Assembly: GCA_035506575.1 (NCBI GenBank) | Contig: DATJPD010000173.1 | Coordinates: 1 to 43,945 of the forward strand | From: DATJPD01 sp035506575 | Lineage (GTDB): Bacteria; Pseudomonadota; Alphaproteobacteria; CACIAM-22H2 | Reading direction: 5' to 3' | DNA: 43,945 nucleotides | Shown: positions 31,246 to 37,781 of the stretch, in pieces | Numbering within the stretch: position 1 is the first letter of the stretch | Layout of the letters: each line of letters opens with the position of its first letter | Translations under genes and position numbers: made by a program | Notes under the pieces: model-generated | What the model was told of the DNA's origin: nothing | Seen by the model: only the letters and a program-made list of their open reading frames with translations | Database searches by the model: none

Positions 31246-32967
31246 CTAATTCACGGACGCGACCTTCGGCAGGCGCTCGTTGGCCTGTTGGTTGAGCCAC
31301 GGGCGCTCGATGGACGGCTTGCCGAAATAGTAGCCTTGCAGGTAGCGCACGCCGCGCTCGGCGAGGTGTGCCGCGTCGGCGGCGGTCTCGACGCATTCGG
31401 CGACCGTCGACAATCCGAAGCTGTCGGCCAGGCCCATCAAGGTTCGCACGAACACCTGGTTGTCGACGTTGCCGGCCAGGTCCTTGATGAACGACCCGTC
31501 GATCTTCACGGTGTCGACGGCAAGGGCCCGCAGGTTGCGGAACGAGGTGAAGCCGGCGCCGAAATCGTCCAGCGCCACGCGCACGCCGAGGTCGCGCAAC
31601 GCGGTGACGAATTTGGCCGTTTCTTCGATATTTTCGAGGGCAATGGTCTCGGTCAGCTCGACGCACAGGCGCTGGGCGATGTCGGGACGGTTCTTGACGC
31701 TGGCGTTCAAGGTGCGCAGCCACGACGCATCGCTGGTCGTCACCGCCGAGATGTTGATCGCGAGCGAGATGTCCGGATGGCGCGACAGCTCGGCCAACGA
31801 GAGGTCGAGAGCCCGCCGGTCGATCAGGCGCATGAGGCCCGAACGCTCGACCACGGGCACGAAGGCGCCCGCCGCAATTACCGCACCGCTTTCGAGGCGC
31901 AGGCGCAGGAGGCACTCGTAATGATCGACCACGTGCGTACGCGAATCCACCACCGGCTGGTAGGCGAGGATCAGCCGGCCGGTCTTGAGCGCCGACTGGA
32001 CCTCTTCGGACATCATGGCGGCGCGCCGGCGCGACTCCCGCTGTTCCTCGGACTCGAAGAAGCGCACGAAGCAGTTGCGGCCGGAGCGCTTGGCTTCCTG
32101 CAGCGCCACGTCGGCGCGGCCCATGACTTCGGGTGCCGTGCCGCCATGCTCGGCGAACGCCACGCCGCCGATCGAGACGGTGGCGTGCACGGGACCGTTG
32201 GGAGTGACGATCGGGGTCTGGCGGACGGCCTGCAGGATCTTGCCCGCGGCGATGCCGATGCTGCCCTCGGGGCAGCCGCTCAGGACGATGCCGAAACGGT
32301 CGCCGCCCAGCCGGCCGATGATGTCGGAGGCGCGCAGGCAGGCTTCGATACGCTGGCCGACACCGACGATCAGCGCATCGGCCGAGGCCGGGCCGAAGGC
32401 CTGCTCGAGGCTGGTCAGCTTGTCGATGCCGACGACGAGATAGGCGCCGGGAATCCGGTAGCGCTGCGCCAGGGCAAGGCCGTGCTGCAGCGCTTCGCGC
32501 AGGCGAAGCTTGTTGTAATGGCCGGTGAGCTCATCGAAGCTCGCCATGTATTCGAGGCGCGCTTCGCGCTCCTTGCGCGCGGTGATGACGCGCAAGGTGC
32601 CCAAGAGACGCGACGGGCGGCCGTCGTCGTGAAACTGCGCCGCCCCGCGATCGTCGACCCAGATGAACCGGCCATCGGCGGCGCGCAGCCGGTATTCGCA
32701 GTCGAAATCCTGGTCGCCGCGCGCTTCGAGATGGAGCTGCAGCTTCTTGGCGCGGTTCGACTGATCGTCGGCGAGCACGAGGGCGCGGAAGTCGCTGCCG
32801 GTTCCCGGCGGCTGCGTTTCACCGAACAGGGCTTTGGTACGGCCGGACCAATGGACCGTGTCCGTCACCAGATCCCAATCGTATGCGATGTCTCCGGCCG
32901 CGGCGACTGCCTGGGCAGCGGCGACGGCGGCGCGAAGTCTGGCGTGATCGTCCCGCAAGTCGTCCAT
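31246..32967 (-). CDS. PAS-GGDEF-EAL protein, probable c-di-GMP phosphodiesterase
   Basis: This 573-residue protein has a PAS fold at about 25-130, a GGDEF domain at about 145-300 and an EAL domain at about 320-560. The GGDEF site reads 'LGGDRFGIVL', with Arg where the catalytic Glu should be, so cyclase activity is unlikely. The EAL motif is 'YECLLRLR' with Glu kept. 'AINIS', 'CVELTET', 'LDDFGAGF', 'VKIDGSF', 'AECVET' and 'LQGYYFGKP' supply the remaining metal and substrate residues. It should therefore hydrolyse c-di-GMP, with the GGDEF domain possibly a GTP sensor. No membrane helices are seen. The ATG at 32967 has a weak ribosome site; a GTG at 33039 is an alternative. Confidence 0.9.
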   Translation of the reverse strand: MDDLRDDHARLRAAVAAAQAVAAAGDIAYDWDLVTDTVHWSGRTKALFGETQPPGTGSDFRALVLADDQSNRAKKLQLHLEARGDQDFDCEYRLRAADGRFIWVDDRGAAQFHDDGRPSRLLGTLRVITARKEREARLEYMASFDELTGHYNKLRLREALQHGLALAQRYRIPGAYLVVGIDKLTSLEQAFGPASADALIVGVGQRIEACLRASDIIGRLGGDRFGIVLSGCPEGSIGIAAGKILQAVRQTPIVTPNGPVHATVSIGGVAFAEHGGTAPEVMGRADVALQEAKRSGRNCFVRFFESEEQRESRRRAAMMSEEVQSALKTGRLILAYQPVVDSRTHVVDHYECLLRLRLESGAVIAAGAFVPVVERSGLMRLIDRRALDLSLAELSRHPDISLAINISAVTTSDASWLRTLNASVKNRPDIAQRLCVELTETIALENIEETAKFVTALRDLGVRVALDDFGAGFTSFRNLRALAVDTVKIDGSFIKDLAGNVDNQVFVRTLMGLADSFGLSTVAECVETAADAAHLAERGVRYLQGYYFGKPSIERPWLNQQANERLPKVASVN

Positions 32968-33004
32968 AGGGTCTGCCAGAAGAATTCCGCAGTGATGTCC
33001 CTGT

Positions 33005-33025
33005 CCCGTGCGCTTCTCGCACGGG
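33005..33025. other. Perfect 8-bp hairpin between aminotransferase and GGDEF-EAL genes
   Basis: CCCGTGCG (33005-33012) and CGCACGGG (33018-33025) enclose CTTCT. It lies 38 bases before the GGDEF-EAL ATG, downstream of the aminotransferase on the same strand. It could stop or slow transcription from the aminotransferase or structure the leader. There is no T-run after it. Confidence 0.5.
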
Positions 33026-33106
33026 TGCCCGAGGCCCACGCTAGCTAGACAACCTTAACAAATTCTGAACCTTTTGCCCACCACCGACGGTGGCTGTTCC
33101 GGCCCG

Positions 33107-34435
33107 TCAGGCGGCCCGGCGCAGGGCCTGGCCGATCGTCTCAACCATCTGGTCGATCTGCGCTTTTTGAACGATCAGAGGCGGCGAGAGCGCGATGATG
33201 TCGGCGGTCACGCGGATCAGGAGCCCGTGCTCGAAACAATCGACGAACACGTCATAGGCACGCGTGCCCGGCCGCTCGGGACGGGGCGTCAGCTCGATCC
33301 CGGCGACCAAGCCCAGATTGCGCAAGTCGACGATGTGCGGCGCACCTTTCAGCGAGTGAATGGCCTCCTGCCAATACGCGGCCAGCGAAGCCGCGCGCTC
33401 GAACAGGCCTTCGCTCTGGTAGAGCGCCACTGTCGCAAGGCCCGCGGCCGCGGCCAGCGGATGGCCGGAATAGGTGTAGCCGTGCGCGAGCTCGATGCCG
33501 TCCGGCCCGGTCATGAAGGCCTCGTAGATGGCCTTGCGCACGGCAACGGCACCCATCGGCACCGTGGCGTTGGTGATCCCTTTGGCCATCGTCATGATGT
33601 CGGGCACGACGCCGAAATAATCGGCCGCGAAGGCGCGTCCCAATCGGCCGAACCCCGTGATCACCTCATCGAAAATGAGCAGGATGCCGTGGCGGTCGCA
33701 GATCGCCCGCAGGCGCTCGAGATAGCCCTTGGGCGGCACCAGCACGCCCGTCGAGCCGGCCAAGGGCTCGACGATCACCGCGGCGATGGTCGAGGGATCG
33801 TGGAGCTGGACGAGCGCGTCCAGCTCGTCGGCGAGATGGGCACCCCATTCGGGCTGCCCTTTTGTGTAGGCGTTGTGCGCGAGGTCGTGGGTGTGCGGCA
33901 GGTGATCGACGAGGCCGAGCAGGGCGGCGCCGTATTGCTTGCGGTTGCCGGCGATTCCGCCGACCGACATGCCGCCGAAGCCGACGCCGTGATAGCCGCG
34001 GGCCCGGCCGATCAGCCGCTGGCGCTGCGGCTGGCCGGCGGCGCGATGATAGGCGAGAGCGATCTTGAGCGCCGTGTCGACCGCTTCCGAGCCCGAATTG
34101 GCGAAGAACACGTGGTCGAGATCGCCGGGCAGCAGGGCTGCGAGCCGGCTTGCGAACTCGAACGCGAGCGGATGGCCCATCTGGAAGCCGGGCGCGAAAT
34201 CCATGCGCCCGGCCTGTTCGCGGATCGCCGCCGTGATCGGCTCGCGGCAATGACCTGCGTTGACGCACCACAGGCCGGCCGTGCCGTCGAGGATCTGCCG
34301 GCCATCGGCCGCCGTGTAATGCATGTCCTTCGCACCCACGAGCATGCGCGGTGCACGCTTGAACTGCCGGTTGGCCGTGAACGGCATCCACAGCGCTTCG
34401 AGATTGTTCGGATCCGGGCGGGCGGTCTGGGACAT
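33107..34435 (-). CDS. Class III omega-amino acid:pyruvate aminotransferase
   Basis: This 442-residue PLP enzyme has the beta-alanine/omega-amino acid:pyruvate transaminase N-terminus ('LWMPFTANRQFKRAPRML') and 'GTAGLWCVNAGHCR'. It also has 'FANSGSEAVDTALK', 'IFDEVITGFGRLG' and the PLP lysine in 'TMAKGITN'. It transfers amino groups from omega-amino acids or amines to pyruvate in the cytoplasm. The physiological donor is not fixed; beta-alanine is the family default. The ATG at 34435 begins the conserved region; a start at 34471 is less likely. Confidence 0.9.
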   Translation of the reverse strand: MSQTARPDPNNLEALWMPFTANRQFKRAPRMLVGAKDMHYTAADGRQILDGTAGLWCVNAGHCREPITAAIREQAGRMDFAPGFQMGHPLAFEFASRLAALLPGDLDHVFFANSGSEAVDTALKIALAYHRAAGQPQRQRLIGRARGYHGVGFGGMSVGGIAGNRKQYGAALLGLVDHLPHTHDLAHNAYTKGQPEWGAHLADELDALVQLHDPSTIAAVIVEPLAGSTGVLVPPKGYLERLRAICDRHGILLIFDEVITGFGRLGRAFAADYFGVVPDIMTMAKGITNATVPMGAVAVRKAIYEAFMTGPDGIELAHGYTYSGHPLAAAAGLATVALYQSEGLFERAASLAAYWQEAIHSLKGAPHIVDLRNLGLVAGIELTPRPERPGTRAYDVFVDCFEHGLLIRVTADIIALSPPLIVQKAQIDQMVETIGQALRRAA

Positions 34436-34499
34436 GGGAGCCGACTCTAGCCGGGTTGCGGCCGGCGTCACGAGAGATTTGCCGCCGGCATCGTTAAGG

Positions 34500-34660
34500 C
34501 GTCGGACCGATTAGATAAAATTCGACGCAAATTAACCATTTATGGCTTTGGCCTGACATAAGAAGTTTCTATCACATTGTTTTAACTACTAATAATGGAA
34601 ATTCCATCTAGACAATCTTTTATTAAAACTTTATGCGTATTCTCGATACAAGACAGAGAA
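34500..34660. promoter_or_regulatory. AT-rich leader with palindrome ATGGAAATTCCAT
   Basis: This stretch is far richer in A and T than anything else in the window. It contains TTAACC, TTTTAACTACTAATAAT and the 13-base palindrome ATGGAA-A-TTCCAT (34595-34607). It ends shortly before the ATG at 34674, which is preceded by GAGAAAGGCG and a tiny AGGCG-AA-CGCCT repeat. It most likely holds the promoter and an operator for the small downstream gene. I could not assign a firm -35/-10 pair. Confidence 0.5.
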
Positions 34661-34673
34661 AGGCGAACGCCTC

Positions 34674-35120
34674 ATGGCCAACCCGGTGGCCATCTACTCG
34701 CCCGATCCCGCCGCGCTCACACCGCGCGGCGGGTCGGGTTCTGCACAGGTGATCCAGATCGATGTCTATCGATCGGGTGCTGGTGCGCGAGTCAACTACG
34801 TCAATCCGGCGAGCGAGGAGGCGTTCTCCAGCGGCACGCCGCAGGCACAGGCGGTCCGCGGGCGGTTCGCGGACGCGGCGCGTCGCAATGGCCGATCCGG
34901 AGGCGGCAACAGCGGCGCCCTTGAAAATGATTCGCTGTTCGAGGCCGGGCGCCGCCGGGCGCCGGCCAGCCTGTCATTCGCGGCCCAGCAGATCGCGCAG
35001 GAGGGCCTCTCGCCAGGGCTCTATTTCGAGAACTACAAGCCGGCGATCGCGGCTTACGTCGCCGCGGCGGCCGGCCCGACCCTCACCCCGCCCGGACAGA
35101 CCCTCGAGCTCGTGGCCTGA
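34674..35120 (+). CDS. Conserved hypothetical protein with 'FAAQQIAQE' motif
   Basis: This 148-residue cytoplasmic-looking protein has a Gly/Arg/Ser-rich middle. Its C-terminal part, 'LSFAAQQIAQEGLSPGLYF' followed by 'YKPAIAAYVAA', resembles a short motif I have seen in unnamed alphaproteobacterial proteins. I do not recognise a domain and assign no function. It has no signal peptide or transmembrane helix. Its own AT-rich leader suggests separate control from its neighbours. Confidence 0.62.
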   Translation: MANPVAIYSPDPAALTPRGGSGSAQVIQIDVYRSGAGARVNYVNPASEEAFSSGTPQAQAVRGRFADAARRNGRSGGGNSGALENDSLFEAGRRRAPASLSFAAQQIAQEGLSPGLYFENYKPAIAAYVAAAAGPTLTPPGQTLELVA

Positions 35121-35136
35121 CACGGCGGCGGCGGCG

Positions 35137-35484
35137 TCAGACGGCCGCCTGCGCCATGATCTCGACCAGCGCCTTGGGATTGGCGAGCTTCGATTCGACC
35201 GTGGCGCGCGCCGGCGTGTGGCCGGGCGAGATCCAGGCATCCCAGACCGTGTTCATATCCGCCCAGGCGCGGATGTCGGTGATCCAGATGTTCACGGACA
35301 ACAGCTTCGACTTGTCGCTGCCCGCCTCTTTCAGGACCGCATCGATCTTGGCGAGGATCTGCTTCGTCTGGCCCTTGAGGTCCGCCGACAAATCGTCGGC
35401 GACGAAGCCCTGCAGGTAGACCACGCCGTTGTGGACGACGGCCTGGCTCATGCGCGGGCCGGGATTGATGCGTTTGATGGTCAT
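35137..35484 (-). CDS. RidA-family protein (canonical arginine present)
   Basis: This 115-residue protein has Rid motifs 'AVVHNGVVYLQGFVADD', 'QTKQILAKIDAVLKEAG' and, near the C-terminus, 'TPARATVESKLANP'. The Arg of 'PARAT' aligns with the RidA substrate arginine, so imine/enamine deaminase activity is plausible. The gene is convergent with the small unknown gene (16 bases) and follows the IPNS-type dioxygenase on the same strand. It differs from the Rid protein at 4373-4777, which lacks this Arg. Confidence 0.88.
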   Translation of the reverse strand: MTIKRINPGPRMSQAVVHNGVVYLQGFVADDLSADLKGQTKQILAKIDAVLKEAGSDKSKLLSVNIWITDIRAWADMNTVWDAWISPGHTPARATVESKLANPKALVEIMAQAAV

Positions 35485-35581
35485 CGGACGTTCCTCGTAT
35501 GCGATGGATCCGAGACCATAGCGCGCGCGACGTCCCCTGCAAGGGAATTAGGGTGTAAGTGAATTTGGGGCGGACGTTTTA

Positions 35582-36532
35582 CTAGCTCGCCGCGACCGCC
35601 TTGCTGTAGGTCGCGGCAAAGCGCGACCGCAGATAATCCGCCCCGGTGACGGGCTCATATTTGAGCGGCTCGCCCGGCTGGCGGCACGAGTCGAGCACCC
35701 GCACCACCGCTTCGGGATTGGGGTCGACGAAGAACGCGATCGAGTAGCGATCGCGCGCCGGCGGCACCACGCGGTGCGGCGTAGAGACATAGATGTCGTT
35801 CGTCCAGCGCATGAGGCAGTCGCCGATATTGCAGATGAAGGCGCCGGGCACGTGCGGCGCCCTGATCCAGCCGCCATCCCGCCGGCGCACCTCCAGGCCC
35901 GGAACGCCGTCGGTGGCAAGGATGGTCACGGTGCCGTAATCGGTATGCTCGCCGGCACCCGGCTGATCGGTGCCCGCGGCCGGTGCCGGCGGATAATGCA
36001 GCATGCGCAGGGTGGCGATCGGCTGGTCGATCTTGTCGTCGAAGAAGTCCTCGGCGATGCCGAGATCGAGCGAAAAGCCGCGGTGCAGGTTGCGGCTCAC
36101 GTGCATGCAGCTGTCATAATAGGCGAGGACGGTGGCGCGCCAGCCGGGCAGGTCCGGCCATAGATTGACCGCGCGGAACGGCTTCTTGGCGACGATCTGC
36201 GGGTCGTCCGGGCCGAGGTCCAGGCCGATATTGAACGCCTCCTTCAGATCCGCCGCGCGCTCGTTGAGACGTTCGACCTCCAGACCGGCATAGCCGCGGT
36301 TGCCGGTCGCCGCCGTCATCTGGAGCGCGAGCTTGGCCTCGAGCGGCTGATCGAAATACCGGCGCGACGCGGCAAAGCCGGCCTCGACGATACCGGGCGG
36401 CACACCATGGCCGGTGATCAAAAAGAAACCAGCGCCACGGCACGCCTCGCCTATCCGGGCGGCAACCGCGCGACGGTCCGCCAGCCGGTCCGACGACAGC
36501 AGCGTGATATCGATGACAGGAATGTCGCTCAT
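35582..36532 (-). CDS. Isopenicillin N synthase-like Fe(II)/2-oxoglutarate dioxygenase
   Basis: This 316-residue enzyme has the N-terminal DIOX_N segment ('IPVIDITLLSSDRL', 'GAGFFLITGHGVPP'). The double-stranded beta-helix has iron ligands in 'GEHTDYGTVTIL' (HxD) and 'VSTPHRVVPP' (His), and the 2-oxoglutarate Arg in 'RYSIAFFVDP'. It is the common bacterial IPNS-family oxygenase; penicillin synthesis is not implied. The substrate is unknown. It is divergent from the alpha/beta hydrolase gene by 59 bases. Confidence 0.9.
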   Translation of the reverse strand: MSDIPVIDITLLSSDRLADRRAVAARIGEACRGAGFFLITGHGVPPGIVEAGFAASRRYFDQPLEAKLALQMTAATGNRGYAGLEVERLNERAADLKEAFNIGLDLGPDDPQIVAKKPFRAVNLWPDLPGWRATVLAYYDSCMHVSRNLHRGFSLDLGIAEDFFDDKIDQPIATLRMLHYPPAPAAGTDQPGAGEHTDYGTVTILATDGVPGLEVRRRDGGWIRAPHVPGAFICNIGDCLMRWTNDIYVSTPHRVVPPARDRYSIAFFVDPNPEAVVRVLDSCRQPGEPLKYEPVTGADYLRSRFAATYSKAVAAS

Positions 36533-36591
36533 CGGTCGATCCTCCAGAGGCCCCGTTGATGGTGCAAGGAGCGCGCCATAATGTCGGGGGC

Positions 36592-37233
36592 ATGTCCTCC
36601 CGTGAACCCTTCAGCGGCGATGGTGTCCGCGGCGTCCTCCACCGGCCCGGCACCCCGGGCACCGACGGGCTGGTGCTCGCGCATGGCGCCGGCGGCAATT
36701 GCGACGCGCCGGTGCTGGTCGCCGCCGCCGACGCCATTTGCGGCGCAGGGCTCGCGGTGCTGCGCATCGACCTGCCGTTCCGCCAGCGCCGCCCGCGCGG
36801 CCCGCCGTCGCCGCACACGGCCACCGACGATCGCGCCGGCCTCCGCCGCGCCGCCGACGCCCTGCGCAAGATCGCGCCCGGCCGCATCTTTGTCGGGGGG
36901 CATTCCTACGGCGGACGCCAGGCGACGTTGCTCGCGGCGGAAGACCCTGCCGCCGCGGCCGGCCTGTTGCTCCTCTCCTACCCGCTTCATCCGCCCGACA
37001 AGCCGGACAATCTGCGGACCAGGCATTTTCCGCAGCTTCGGAATGCTTGCGTGTTCGTGCACGGAAGCAAGGACCCGTTCGGCAGCCTCGATGAGATGCA
37101 GAGCGCCCTTGCCCTGATCGCGCCACCGCCGACGCTGATCCCGGTCGCGAACGCCGGACACGACCTGGCGCGCGGCCGCCTCGACTGGCGGCCCGTCATC
37201 GACGCTCTGCTTGCGACAGAGAAGAGCCGTTAG
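36592..37233 (+). CDS. Small alpha/beta-hydrolase (dienelactone hydrolase/KAT-like)
   Basis: This 213-residue protein has the oxyanion strand 'LVLAHGAGGNCDAP' and the nucleophile elbow 'VGGHSYGGRQATLLA'. The acid is in 'HGSKDPFGS' and the His in 'NAGHDLARG', a complete triad. It belongs with short alpha/beta-hydrolases sometimes called 'KANL3/Tex30-like'. Substrate unknown. GGGGG precedes the ATG at 36592, and an upstream ATG at 36556 is possible. Its TAG overlaps the opposing PAS_5 gene's TAA by four bases. Confidence 0.83.
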   Translation: MSSREPFSGDGVRGVLHRPGTPGTDGLVLAHGAGGNCDAPVLVAAADAICGAGLAVLRIDLPFRQRRPRGPPSPHTATDDRAGLRRAADALRKIAPGRIFVGGHSYGGRQATLLAAEDPAAAAGLLLLSYPLHPPDKPDNLRTRHFPQLRNACVFVHGSKDPFGSLDEMQSALALIAPPPTLIPVANAGHDLARGRLDWRPVIDALLATEKSR

Positions 37234-37739
37234 CTCTCGATCGCGAACAGAATCACCGCGAACATCATGTCGATGTCCGTGCCGCCGCTCGACAACGGTG
37301 CCGCCAACGCCTCGGCCGTCACGTAGTCCTGGGCGCGGTGCGCGATGCGCGTGACGAAGCGCACGGGCCCGCGCGCCGCCAGCACGATTTCCGCCATCAG
37401 CGCCCAGCGCGCCACCATGTCCGGCGGCAGGGCCTCGGCCAGCGCCTTGCCGGTCATCGGTCCGAAGATCGCCTCGATCTCGGTCCCGGCGAGGCGCATG
37501 CGGATCTCCGGGCCGCGCGGCCCGGCCGCGACTTCCGCCAAGAGAACGTTCGACAGGAACTCCCGCATGTCGACGGGATCGAGATCGGCGCGCGCCGGCA
37601 TCGGCCGGTCGCGGCAGCGCGCGCGCCAATAGGCGAGGGCCGCACCCAGCGGCGCTTGCCGGAACTGCAGATCGTAGTCGACGACGATCGGCGGACGCGA
37701 GGCGGCGCCTTCCGCAACATAGTCACGCCGCTTGCCCAC
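37230..37739 (-). CDS. PAS_5-type sensor protein
   Basis: This 169-residue protein matches the PAS_5 (DUF1457-like) family common in alphaproteobacteria. Landmarks are 'ALAYWRARCRDRPMPARAD', 'DPVDMREFLSNVLLAEV' and 'RLAGTEIEAIFGPMTGKAL'. It has no output domain; ligand and partner are unknown. It starts 42 bases after the fdsA stop on the same strand, so it may be read through from the formate dehydrogenase operon. Confidence 0.82.
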   Translation of the reverse strand: MGKRRDYVAEGAASRPPIVVDYDLQFRQAPLGAALAYWRARCRDRPMPARADLDPVDMREFLSNVLLAEVAAGPRGPEIRMRLAGTEIEAIFGPMTGKALAEALPPDMVARWALMAEIVLAARGPVRFVTRIAHRAQDYVTAEALAAPLSSGGTDIDMMFAVILFAIES

Positions 37740-37781
37740 GCTTGAAGCCCCCCGGGAGCGGCCGGCCCCCGTTCGAAACCC

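Noticed and set aside
33005..33080. CtrA-type binding site (TTAA-N7-TTAAC) ahead of the GGDEF-EAL gene
   Set aside because: One TTAAC is present near 33055, but the second half-site is not at the right spacing.
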